DNA of 64,000 bases from Croceibacterium atlanticum (lineage in GTDB: Bacteria > Pseudomonadota > Alphaproteobacteria > Sphingomonadales > Sphingomonadaceae), in assembly GCF_001008165.2 (NCBI RefSeq), contig NZ_CP011452.2, positions 1,302,001 to 1,366,000 of the forward strand, given 5' to 3'. Shown here one piece after another: positions 18,065-24,608 of this stretch (the first letter of the stretch is position 1; every line of letters begins with the position of its first letter). The notes below the pieces were generated by a model. That model saw only the letters and a program-made list of their open reading frames with translations. It was not told the DNA's origin and searched no databases. The translations under genes were made by a program, and so were the position numbers.

Positions 18065-18610
18065 TCACGCGGATGCAACCACTCCGGCATCGCTGCCGGT
18101 CGGCTCCGCCGCTTGCAATGCGTATCGCCGGGCGAGCACCATTTCACCGCCCCGTCCCTGGCAGAAAGTTGGCCGAATCTCGCCCGTCCGGATAAATCCC
18201 AGCTTTTCCAGAACCCTGCCCGATGCCGGATTATCGAGATAATGTCCGGCCAGGATCCGGTGCCGGCCCAGCGCCCGGGCCGTGTCGAGCACGCCCTGCC
18301 CGGCTTCCACGGCAAAGCCCTGCCCCCAATAGGGCCGGGCGATCCAGTATCCGAGTTCCAGACCTTCGCTTTCATCACGCAGGCCGATCATCCCGATCAG
18401 CGCCGCGCCCTTGCGGCCCGGCAGCGTGATCGCGAAACGACAGGCGCCATCTTCTTCCGCGCAGAATCGCTGCGCCTCCGCCTCGCCATAAGGCCAGGGC
18501 ACGCAGGCAAGCATACGAACGATTCGCTCGTCCGCGATGGCGGCATGGACGGCCCGCCAGTCTTCGGGAAATACCGGCCGCAGGAACAGCCGTTCGGTCC
18601 GGATGAACAT
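18065..18610 (-). CDS. GNAT family N-acetyltransferase (RimJ/RimL-like)
   Basis: A 181-residue acetyltransferase of the Acetyltransf_3 type. It opens with IRTERLFLRPV, typical of RimJ/RimL-like proteins that acetylate protein N-termini or small amines. The acetyl-CoA loop is seen as ARPYWGQGFAVEAGQGVLD, followed by NPASGRVLEKLGF, the conserved C-terminal GNAT motif. ATG 18610 has an excellent GGGAGG site 6-8 nt upstream. The acceptor substrate is unknown. Confidence 0.87.
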   Translation of the reverse strand: MFIRTERLFLRPVFPEDWRAVHAAIADERIVRMLACVPWPYGEAEAQRFCAEEDGACRFAITLPGRKGAALIGMIGLRDESEGLELGYWIARPYWGQGFAVEAGQGVLDTARALGRHRILAGHYLDNPASGRVLEKLGFIRTGEIRPTFCQGRGGEMVLARRYALQAAEPTGSDAGVVASA

Positions 18611-18689
18611 CTTGTCCTCCCTCGACGTCTTCCCCCCTGCATTTCCTTGTCTGGCAGGGAGATATGACGCTGTCTTTGCGAAGGAGACT

Positions 18690-18721
18690 AAAAAAGGGAG
18701 ACGGGTCTGGCCCCATCTCCC
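18690..18721 (-). terminator. Rho-independent terminator of rplU-rpmA
   Basis: On the minus strand the hairpin arms GGGAGA...TCTCCC (18696-18721), with an inner GGG/CCC extension, are followed at once by six T residues (18690-18695). It lies about 70 bp past the rpmA stop and is a textbook intrinsic terminator for the L21-L27 operon. Confidence 0.85.
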
Positions 18722-18789
18722 TCTTGGCCGGGCTATTCGCCGCCCGGCGGGGCCATCCCGTTGGATGACCCTTTTATCGAGTCATCCGC

Positions 18790-19059
18790 TTATTCGGCGG
18801 CTTCGGCCATCATGTCGACCGATACGTATTTGCGGCCGAGCTTGCCGTCGTGGAAACGCACGCGGCCGGCTTCCAGCGCAAACAGCGTGTGGTCCTTGCC
18901 GATGCCCACATTGGAGCCCGGATAGAACTTCGTGCCGCGCTGACGCACGATAATGTTGCCGCCGATCACTTCCTGACCGCCGAACTTCTTAACGCCAAGG
19001 CGACGGCCGGCAGAGTCGCGACCGTTGCGGGACGAACCGCCTGCTTTTTTATGTGCCAT
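18790..19059 (-). CDS. rpmA: 50S ribosomal protein L27
   Basis: Ribosomal protein bL27, 89 residues, whose N-terminal tail reaches the peptidyl-transferase centre. The sequence is canonical: [16 protein letters not shown] at the start, [10 protein letters not shown] and [15 protein letters not shown]. It begins with the mature-like AHKKAGG and lacks the cleavable leader found in Firmicutes. It follows rplU by 18 bp and is closed by the terminator at 18690-18721. No obg follows here on this strand. Confidence 0.98.
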   Translation of the reverse strand: MAHKKAGGSSRNGRDSAGRRLGVKKFGGQEVIGGNIIVRQRGTKFYPGSNVGIGKDHTLFALEAGRVRFHDGKLGRKYVSVDMMAEAAE

Positions 19060-19077
19060 TGCGCTCTACTCCTCGAC

Positions 19078-19542
19078 TTACTCGCTATCCGCCTTTTTGG
19101 CGGCCGGCTTCGAAGCGGCACCATCCTTGACGGGCGCGGCCTTCTTGGCCTTGGTTTCCTTCTTCACGTCGGCGCCCTTGGCAGGTTCCTGCTTTTCGGC
19201 GTCATGCGACTTGGCAGCAGCGGCCTTCTTCGGCGCAGCCTTGCCTTCGCCAACCGACACGATGCGCAGCAGGGTCATCTGCTGGCGGTGGCCGGCGCGA
19301 CGGCGGTAATTGTGCCGGCGGCGCTTCTTGAAGACGAACACCTTCTCGCTCTTGGCCTGGGCGATGATCTCGGCCGAAACCTTGACCTTGCCGGCATCAG
19401 CCAGCGAATCACCCTCGCCTGCGAGCAGGACGTCGCCCAGCTCGATCGTTTCACCGGCTTCGCCCGCCAGTTTCTCGACCGCGATCTTGTCTCCTTCGGC
19501 GACGCGATACTGTTTGCCGCCCGTGCGCACTACTGCGAACAT
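19078..19542 (-). CDS. rplU: 50S ribosomal protein L21 with Lys/Ala-rich C-terminal extension
   Basis: Ribosomal protein bL21, 154 residues. The first ~100 form the normal protein: [18 protein letters not shown], then [20 protein letters not shown] at the rRNA-binding end. The remaining ~50 residues are a disordered Lys/Ala/Glu extension (for example [16 protein letters not shown]) that also occurs in other alphaproteobacterial L21 proteins. ATG 19542 is used; a TTG at 19551 is unlikely. A consensus-like promoter and a small hairpin lie in the leader. Confidence 0.97.
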   Translation of the reverse strand: MFAVVRTGGKQYRVAEGDKIAVEKLAGEAGETIELGDVLLAGEGDSLADAGKVKVSAEIIAQAKSEKVFVFKKRRRHNYRRRAGHRQQMTLLRIVSVGEGKAAPKKAAAAKSHDAEKQEPAKGADVKKETKAKKAAPVKDGAASKPAAKKADSE

Positions 19543-19602
19543 GGTTATCAAATCCGTTCTTCTTGGTTGTCGCCCCCATCAGCGTGAGCCGATGCTAACG
19601 AC

Positions 19603-19624
19603 AAAAAGGCGCCCAGCGGGCACC
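19603..19624 (-). promoter_or_regulatory. GC hairpin plus U-tract in the rplU leader
   Basis: On the minus strand, arms GGTGCCC and GGGCGCC (7 bp, loop GCT, one G-U pair) are directly followed by TTTTT (19603-19607). The element lies in the 5' leader of rplU about 60 bp before the start codon and only a few bases after the predicted transcription start. It could be an early attenuator or simply a 5' stabilising hairpin. Confidence 0.45.
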
Positions 19625-19637
19625 GGAAAGTGCGGAG

Positions 19638-19666
19638 CCGTTAGGCGAAGGCGTGACTTGTGTCAA
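19638..19666 (-). promoter_or_regulatory. Predicted sigma-70 promoter of rplU-rpmA
   Basis: On the minus strand TTGACA (19666-19661) is a perfect -35 box. A 17-bp spacer separates it from TAACGG (19643-19638), a moderate -10 box. Transcription would start about 90 bp upstream of the rplU ATG. The position before a strongly expressed ribosomal operon supports it. Confidence 0.6.
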
Positions 19667-19750
19667 CGGCTGCGCACCGGCCGGGCAATCTTTCAGCCCC
19701 GGAAATTCCACTGCTGGAATGCCCTGCCCGGTCGAGCTAAAGACCTGAGC

Positions 19751-20254
19751 ATGGATTTCAAGCGCATCCTGCTCATTTCCGCCATGATGGTGCCGGCCAC
19801 GGCATGCACCACGGCGCCCGATAGCTATCCCAGCCTCGCCATAAGGGAGGTTGAGCGGGTACAGGGCACTGCCCAGCCGGTCGAAAGCGTGCCGTGGTCC
19901 CCCGAACCTCTGGCCCAGGCGACGCTGGACGATGCAGCGCAATTGGCGGAGGATGCCGCGGAAGCGCACCGCCAGTTCCAGATCATGGCCGCACGCGTGG
20001 CCAGCGGCGGCAATGGCCGGTTGAGCGCCGAAGCAGGCAGTGACAGCTGGGCCCGCGCCCAGCTCGCCCTCGCCAGCCTGGAGGCCAGCCGCAGCCGCAC
20101 GCTTGTCGCCCTCGCCAGCCTCGATCGCCTGTATGTCACCGCCGCCGTCGAAGGCGCCGAGCTGGAACAGATCGCCGGCCTTCACCGGCAGGTGTCCGCC
20201 CTGGCGGAAGAGGAAGACGCGGCGATCGCCCGGCTGGAAGCGCAGCTTCGATAG
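19751..20254 (+). CDS. Small lipoprotein of unknown function, coiled-coil-like
   Basis: A 167-residue predicted lipoprotein with a short signal peptide ending in lipobox ATAC. The mature part is Ala/Glu/Gln-rich and predicted largely helical, with heptad-like stretches such as AQLAEDAAEAHRQFQIMAAR and a C-terminal LEQIAGLHRQVSALAEEEDA. The middle WARAQLALASLEASRSRT resembles helical-hairpin envelope lipoproteins. No named family recognised. It is divergent from rplU, with both promoters within about 200 bp, and convergent with moaE. Confidence 0.75.
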   Translation: MDFKRILLISAMMVPATACTTAPDSYPSLAIREVERVQGTAQPVESVPWSPEPLAQATLDDAAQLAEDAAEAHRQFQIMAARVASGGNGRLSAEAGSDSWARAQLALASLEASRSRTLVALASLDRLYVTAAVEGAELEQIAGLHRQVSALAEEEDAAIARLEAQLR

Positions 20255-20310
20255 AAGGCCGCGACATATCCACAGGCAAATGCGCGGAGACTGGCGGGCC
20301 TCCGGCGTAA

Positions 20311-20772
20311 TCAATTCCCGGCGGCGCCATCCTGCCAGCGGGCGAGATCGGCGTGATCCTGATCGCGCGGTTCGATCCAGTGCCAGCCATCCTTGCGCAA
20401 TTCCCGTTTCCAGAACCACGCGTCGGACTTGAGGTGATCCATGGTGAAATCCACCGCCTGTATCGCCTCGCGCCGGTGCCGGGCCGCTGCGGAAACGAGG
20501 ACGATCGGTTCGCCCACGCGCATCTGGCCGACGCGGTGGACGATCAGGATGCCCATCAGGCCGAAGCGCGCCAGCGCCTGATCCGCAAGATCGTTCATCC
20601 CGGCCAGGGTCAACGGCTCGTAATGCGAGAGCTCCAGCGCCTCCACCGCGTCATCGCCGCGAACTTCGCCAACAAAGCTGCAAACACCGCCCAGCCCGGG
20701 ATTGGCATCGGTGAACGAGCCGACCAGAACGCCGGGATTGAAGGTTTCGGACAGGAGGCGGACGTCCTTCAT
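20311..20772 (-). CDS. moaE: Molybdopterin synthase catalytic subunit
   Basis: MoaE, 153 residues, uses the thiocarboxylate on MoaD to insert the dithiolene sulfurs of molybdopterin. Family motifs are GGVCSFVGEVRG (about residue 27), ALELSHYEP, VHRVGQMRVGEPIVLVSA and the active-site Lys region with KSDAWFWKRE. It is the last gene of the folB-SDR-moaA-moaD-moaE run; its ATG at 20772 follows the moaD stop by 3 bp. Confidence 0.95.
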   Translation of the reverse strand: MKDVRLLSETFNPGVLVGSFTDANPGLGGVCSFVGEVRGDDAVEALELSHYEPLTLAGMNDLADQALARFGLMGILIVHRVGQMRVGEPIVLVSAAARHRREAIQAVDFTMDHLKSDAWFWKRELRKDGWHWIEPRDQDHADLARWQDGAAGN

Positions 20773-20775
20773 GCC

Positions 20776-21018
20776 TTACCCGCCACTGACGGGGGGCAGC
20801 AGGGCTATCTCGTCCCCATCCTGTGCGAACAGGGCGGTCTTGTCGGGCAGGATCTTGCCATTCCTGGCCAGCTTCACCTTTTCGCCCTGCGCCGCTTCGC
20901 CAAGCGGGCCGTGCAGCGCATCGAGCAGGCCGTTCCAGTTCAGCGGAGCATTCAGGTTCATTTCGGGCGCACCCGCCAGATCGGCCAGCTTGCCGAGCAG
21001 GACCAGCTTCACAGCCAC
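20776..21018 (-). CDS. moaD: Molybdopterin synthase sulfur carrier subunit
   Basis: MoaD, an 80-residue ubiquitin-like sulfur carrier. It ends in VSGG, the C-terminal Gly-Gly that becomes adenylated and thiocarboxylated; the hydrophobic DEIALLPPVSGG tail is typical. The start is GTG at 21018, 2 bp after the moaA stop. Partner of MoaE encoded just downstream. Confidence 0.93.
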   Translation of the reverse strand: MAVKLVLLGKLADLAGAPEMNLNAPLNWNGLLDALHGPLGEAAQGEKVKLARNGKILPDKTALFAQDGDEIALLPPVSGG

Positions 21019-21020
21019 GC

Positions 21021-22025
21021 TCAGCCTCCGGTCAGGGACATGTGGCGCGGCTGCGCCGGGGCGGCGCCGCGTTCGATGCGGAAATGGTGGCGTTCCGGCT
21101 TGATTCGCATCGCTTCGTCCAGCGCATCGGCAAGCAGTTCATCCGGCGTTTCGGACCGCAGGGCCGCGCGCAGATCCACCTTTTCCGCCCCGCCCAGACA
21201 GGCATAGAGCTGGCCCGTGGCAGTCACGCGAATGCGATTGCACGATGCGCAGAAATTATTGGTCAGCGGGGTGATGAACCCGATCCGCCCGCCCGTTTCG
21301 GCAATGTCGAAATAGCGCGAAGGGCCGCCCGTCGCATAATCGGATGCGGTCAGCGTCCAGCGTTTTTCCAGCGCATCCTGCACCGCCGGCAGCGGCAGAT
21401 AATGATCGACGCGGTCTTCCTCCACATCGCCCAGCGGCATCGTTTCGATCAGTGTGATGTCATGGCCATGCCGGTGAGCCCATTCGACCAGGAATGGGAT
21501 TTCTTCCTCGTTCAGCCCCTTCAGCGCCACCGTATTCAGCTTGACCTTCAGCCCCGCATCCCTGGCCGCGGCAATGCCGCGCAGCACCCGGTTGAGCCGG
21601 TCCCGGCGGGACAGTTTTTCAAACAGGCCCGAATCCATAGTGTCGAGCGAGACATTGATCCGCTTCACCCCGGCCGCAGCCAGATCTTTCGCGAACTGTT
21701 CCAGCTGCGTGCCATTGGTGGTGAGCGTCAATTCATCCAGCCCGTCCCCCAGCTTCCGGCCGATGGCACGGACCAGTTCGATCACGTCGCGGCGCACCAG
21801 CGGCTCGCCGCCCGTCAGGCGGATCTTGGTAATGCCGCGTTCGATGAAAGCGAGAGAGAGCTTGTGCAGTTCTTCCAGGCTCAGCACTTCCTTGCGCGGC
21901 AGGAACTGCATCCTTTCAGGCATGCAATAAGTGCAGCGCAGATCGCACCTGTCCGTCACCGACAGGCGCAGATAGGAAATCCGCCGGTTGAAAGCGTCGA
22001 CTAGGGGGCCGGTGGAACAGCTCAT
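21021..22025 (-). CDS. moaA: GTP 3',8-cyclase (molybdopterin step 1)
   Basis: Radical-SAM enzyme that with MoaC converts GTP to cyclic pyranopterin. The N-terminal cluster motif is CDLRCTYC (Cx3Cx2C, about residues 27-34), followed by LTGGEPLVRRD. The second C-terminal cluster lies in FCASCNRIRVTATGQLYACL. The protein ends with SLTGG, the C-terminal Gly-Gly needed for catalysis. Length 334, normal. moaC is not in this window. It lies 9 bp after the shortened SDR gene. Confidence 0.96.
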   Translation of the reverse strand: MSCSTGPLVDAFNRRISYLRLSVTDRCDLRCTYCMPERMQFLPRKEVLSLEELHKLSLAFIERGITKIRLTGGEPLVRRDVIELVRAIGRKLGDGLDELTLTTNGTQLEQFAKDLAAAGVKRINVSLDTMDSGLFEKLSRRDRLNRVLRGIAAARDAGLKVKLNTVALKGLNEEEIPFLVEWAHRHGHDITLIETMPLGDVEEDRVDHYLPLPAVQDALEKRWTLTASDYATGGPSRYFDIAETGGRIGFITPLTNNFCASCNRIRVTATGQLYACLGGAEKVDLRAALRSETPDELLADALDEAMRIKPERHHFRIERGAAPAQPRHMSLTGG

Positions 22026-22034
22026 ATTTCTTAT

Positions 22035-22367
22035 CTAGCCCTTCTGACCGTTTTTGCCATCCACCTGCAGGATTTGGCCAGTCACGCCCGGCGCATTGTC
22101 CAGCCAGCGCAAAGTCTCGGCAATCGCATCCTCATCCTCTCCCGCCACCGCATTGACCCGGTGCGGAGCCGCTTCGCGCGCCAGTTCCTGAACGGCGGAT
22201 AGCCGCCAGCCTGCATGGGGCTTGCCCGCCGGACCGAACAGGAGGGCGAGATCCCGCCCATCCCCCAGCGCCGCCCGTGCCAGTGGCAGATAATGCGCAT
22301 GGAACCGGGCCGCCGCATCCAGCGGAGAATCCGGAAGGTCCCCCACTTTCAGCACGGCCTGCACCAT
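22035..22367 (-). CDS. Shortened SDR-like protein in the pterin operon
   Basis: A 110-residue protein whose last ~45 residues read like the end of a short-chain dehydrogenase/reductase: HRVNAVAGEDEDAIAETLRW and VTGQILQVDGKN, matching the RVNaVaPG...TGqvl.vDGG pattern. There is no N-terminal GxxxGxG nucleotide loop and no YxxxK catalytic pair, so it cannot be an ordinary reductase. It is coupled to folB by a TGATG overlap (or GTGA if GTG 22370 is used) and sits just before moaA. Relationship to FolM-type pteridine reductases is inferred from context only. Confidence 0.7.
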   Translation of the reverse strand: MVQAVLKVGDLPDSPLDAAARFHAHYLPLARAALGDGRDLALLFGPAGKPHAGWRLSAVQELAREAAPHRVNAVAGEDEDAIAETLRWLDNAPGVTGQILQVDGKNGQKG

Positions 22368-22738
22368 CACCGACGTTCGCGCCGCAGCGTGATGCCGATC
22401 TGTTCCTGCTCCACGCTCAGCGCCAGCTTGACGATTTTCACCGTCACCGCCTCCACCCGGTCATCCTGCAGGAACAGGGTTTCGCAGACATGGTCGGCCA
22501 CTGCCTCGATCAGCTTGAAATGGACCCCTTCGGGCAACGCGTCGCTGGCCGCGAATTTCAGGTCCATGTAATTCTTGCTCGCTTCCAGCGGCGTATCGGC
22601 ATCGTAATGCTCGATCGGCTTCATCTGCACCTGAATGGTGAAGCGCAAGGGCTGCGGCTTGCCGGTCTCTTCCGAATAGATGCCGGTATGCACCATGTGC
22701 ACGAAATCCGCGATTTCCAGGATCAGGCTGTCGGCCAA
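22367..22738 (-). CDS. folB: Dihydroneopterin aldolase family protein
   Basis: Tetrahydrofolate-pathway aldolase/epimerase acting on 7,8-dihydroneopterin, about 123 residues. The sequence HTGIYSEETGKPQPLRF carries the catalytic Glu region, and DRVEAVTVKIVKLAL carries the conserved Lys of the family. The start is not an ATG: TTG 22738 lies 6 nt after a strong AAGGGGAG and gives the expected SLILEIADF N-terminus, while the much longer frame to 23056 is not family-like. An internal ATG at MVHTG would remove the first strand. First gene of the folB-SDR-moaA-moaD-moaE unit. Confidence 0.85.
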   Translation of the reverse strand: MADSLILEIADFVHMVHTGIYSEETGKPQPLRFTIQVQMKPIEHYDADTPLEASKNYMDLKFAASDALPEGVHFKLIEAVADHVCETLFLQDDRVEAVTVKIVKLALSVEQEQIGITLRRERR

Positions 22739-23573
22739 ATGCAAGCTCCCCTTCAGAATTGCGCGCGGATGGCAGCGATAAGCCCGCTTGTCCAGCGAGC
22801 GGCAACAAAGCCTCGCTTCGTCGCGCAGGGAGCACGGCTGGAACGGTTGGAACAGGGTTATGTGCGGGAAATTTCCGCCGGGTGCGTAGGCGGTTTTTGG
22901 AGCGTTCGGGAGGGGGATGGCCGGCACTTGTTGGCATGAGGTGGAGGAAGCATGGACGGCTGGATGTAGGAAAGGCACGTTCGAGGTTCGGAAGACGACT
23001 GGAAACGCCCTATTACGGATGTTTGCTACAACTTGATAAACCCGCGAGCCCCTCAAGAATCGAACGATATGATCGAAATAGCAAGAGCGGCCTAGCTCTT
23101 TTCAGTGCCCACTATTTCATGCAGTCTCTCCGCTTGAGCACCATTCACCGCTTCAACGTAGCCAAGAATGCTGCGGATGGCCCTTTCAGAGCCATCACGG
23201 ATTGCGACCTCGAACTCGGCCATTCGGTCCTCGATGACTTCCATTCGGCCTGACCCGAACTGGATATTGAAGCTTGTCACCTCTGGCCCCGGCCCTTGGG
23301 TCTTCGCATCATTAAACTCGAAGTTGCTCGTCGCGGCTGCTGCGTGGAGTGCACGGACCGCCTTGGAAAGTGACGCCTCATCACCACCTGAAATGGTGAT
23401 GAGATCATATCAAGCAAACGCCAGCTTCAGACACGGACAGCACCGTAACTATAAGCCATCTCGATTTCAGTGATGTTTGCATTCTTCAAACTGCTGAATC
23501 CCCACCTATAGGGCTGCAAACAGCCTGATACCTCCACAGATCGTCCGTTTCGCGTGGCCGCGCTAGCCCGCGC
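22739..23573. other. Low-G+C intergenic islet between folB and the methyltransferase
   Basis: An 835-bp stretch. The first ~220 bp are G+C-rich leader DNA and contain TGGAACGGTTGGAACAGGG, which resembles a motif upstream of pyrC. From about 22,980 to 23,560 base composition changes: for example 23401-23460 has 29 G+C of 60, clearly below its surroundings. One small minus-strand reading frame is listed separately. Nothing else convincing is seen; no integrase, IS end or tRNA fragment. Confidence 0.5.
23092..23280 (-). CDS. Small hypothetical protein, uncertain start or broken
   Basis: A 62-residue frame from GTG 23280 reads TSFNIQFGSGRMEVIEDRMA and continues with a charged, helix-rich composition unlike a random frame. 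The same frame stays open and protein-like upstream to 23409 (about 105 codons in all, including SGGDEASLSKAVRALHAAAA), yet has no ATG, GTG or TTG there. An ATG at 23408 lies one base out of register, so either the start is GTG 23280 or a 1-nt deletion near 23400 has broken a ~105-residue gene. No family recognised. It lies in the lower-G+C islet, suggesting acquired DNA. Confidence 0.4.
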   Translation of the reverse strand: MTSFNIQFGSGRMEVIEDRMAEFEVAIRDGSERAIRSILGYVEAVNGAQAERLHEIVGTEKS

Positions 23574-24530
23574 TCAATCCCCGCTCCACCGCGCGAAGAT
23601 TGCGGTGGGTAGCAGGCGGGCGCTCCGGTCATCCTGAGCCTGACGAAGGGCATCCTCGCGCACGGCCAGTTCGCCATGTTCGATCGTTCCGGGCAGGCCG
23701 GCGAAATGTTCCGCCAGCAATCCGCCCAGCGCCAGGCTGCTCATGCGCACGGCATAGACGGTCAGGAACAGGAAGCGGCTGTCTGCATCCAGCAATTGGC
23801 GGCAATCGCCGATCAGGCCGGGCAGGCTTTCTTCCAGTCGCCAGGTCTCGTTCTTCGGGCCGCGGCCGAATTTTGGCGGGTCGAGGATGATGCCGTCATA
23901 CAGCCGCTCGCGCCGCACTTCGCGGGCGGCGAATTTGGCGGCATCGTCCACCAGCCAGCGGATCGGGCGGTCTTCCATACCGCACAGGGCGGCGTTTTCC
24001 CGCGCCTGGGCGACCGATTTCTTGCTGGCATCGACATGGGTGACCGGGCCGCATTCGCTGAGCGCCAGCGTGCCCACGCCGGTATAGCCGAACAGGTTGA
24101 GCGTACCCCTTGCGCCGCCCGTCCCTTCGTCATCCCCGCCTGCGCGGGGATGACGATCAAGGGGTGAATAGCCGAGCCGCCCGCGCATCCAGTCCCACAC
24201 GGGGGCCATGTCGGGGAAGAAGCCGAGATGACGGAAGGGCGTGCATTGCGCGGTGAACTTCGCCTCGTTCCAGGCTAGCGGCCAGCCATCGGCAGGCACA
24301 TCGCGCATATAGTGCCAGCGCCCGCCGCCATCCTCGTCCGAACCGGGCACGAATTCGCCATGCGCGTCCCAATCGGGCAGGCGCGGGCTCCACATGGCCT
24401 GCGGTTCCGGCCGAATGAAGCGATAGGGACCGTAGCGTTCCAGCTTCCGCCCATGCCCGCTATCGACCAGACCGTAATCGGCCCAGCCCTCGCCCGTCAT
24501 CACCAGCGGTTGTAGCTTCAGCTCAGCCAT
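23574..24530 (-). CDS. Class I SAM-dependent (rRNA/DNA-type) methyltransferase with in-frame repeats
   Basis: A 318-residue Rossmann-fold methyltransferase of the RlmI/RlmKL-like group. SAM motif I is LNLFGYTGVGTLALSECG, followed by HVDASKKSVAQARENAALCG, and the DPPKFGRGP motif (about residue 222) is the catalytic N/DPPF-type loop. Two stretches do not look like the family: DRHPRAGGDDEGTGG (about 126-140), encoded by a palindromic repeat at 24128-24155, and ALRQAQDDRSA near the C-terminus, encoded by a second repeat type at 23625-23649. Both keep the frame. It follows thrC by about 80 bp, with another repeat between. Probably 23S rRNA cytosine modification; not certain. Confidence 0.85.
   Translation of the reverse strand: MAELKLQPLVMTGEGWADYGLVDSGHGRKLERYGPYRFIRPEPQAMWSPRLPDWDAHGEFVPGSDEDGGGRWHYMRDVPADGWPLAWNEAKFTAQCTPFRHLGFFPDMAPVWDWMRGRLGYSPLDRHPRAGGDDEGTGGARGTLNLFGYTGVGTLALSECGPVTHVDASKKSVAQARENAALCGMEDRPIRWLVDDAAKFAAREVRRERLYDGIILDPPKFGRGPKNETWRLEESLPGLIGDCRQLLDADSRFLFLTVYAVRMSSLALGGLLAEHFAGLPGTIEHGELAVREDALRQAQDDRSARLLPTAIFARWSGD
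23625..23649. repeat. Dispersed repeat (CTTCGTCAGGCTCAGGATGA type) inside a CDS
   Basis: On the minus strand the DNA reads CCTTCGTCAGGCTCAGGATG followed by ACCGG, one mismatch-class away from the intergenic copies at 24555 and 49216-49314 (CTTCGACAGGCTCAGGATGA). Here it is translated in-frame as the DALRQAQDDRS part of the methyltransferase. Confidence 0.75.
24128..24155. repeat. REP-like palindrome inside a CDS
   Basis: Arms CGTCATCCCCGC (24128-24139) and GCGGGGATGACG (24144-24155) form a perfect 12-bp stem with loop CTGC. The same core, CCCCGC-CTGC-GCGGGG, recurs at 53376-53397. Such palindromes are normally intergenic; this one is translated in-frame as RHPRAGGDD in the methyltransferase. 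Confidence 0.8.
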
Positions 24531-24554
24531 GCGGGCCGCCAGTGTTGTGACTGT

Positions 24555-24580
24555 CCTTCGACAGGCTCAGGACGAGCGGG
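24555..24580. repeat. Dispersed repeat between thrC and the methyltransferase
   Basis: CCTTCGACAGGCTCAGGACG followed by AGCGGG, one copy of the same family as the array at 49216-49314, placed in the 78-bp gap between thrC and the downstream methyltransferase. Confidence 0.75.
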
Positions 24581-24608
24581 TGTCGGGGAAGGTAGCCGGG
24601 CTGTGGCA

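Noticed and set aside
22759-23253. 164-residue plus-strand ORF between folB and the methyltransferase
   Set aside because: It crosses the composition boundary of the islet, has no ribosome site, and its sequence is Arg/Ser-rich shadow-like; the minus-strand frame is better.
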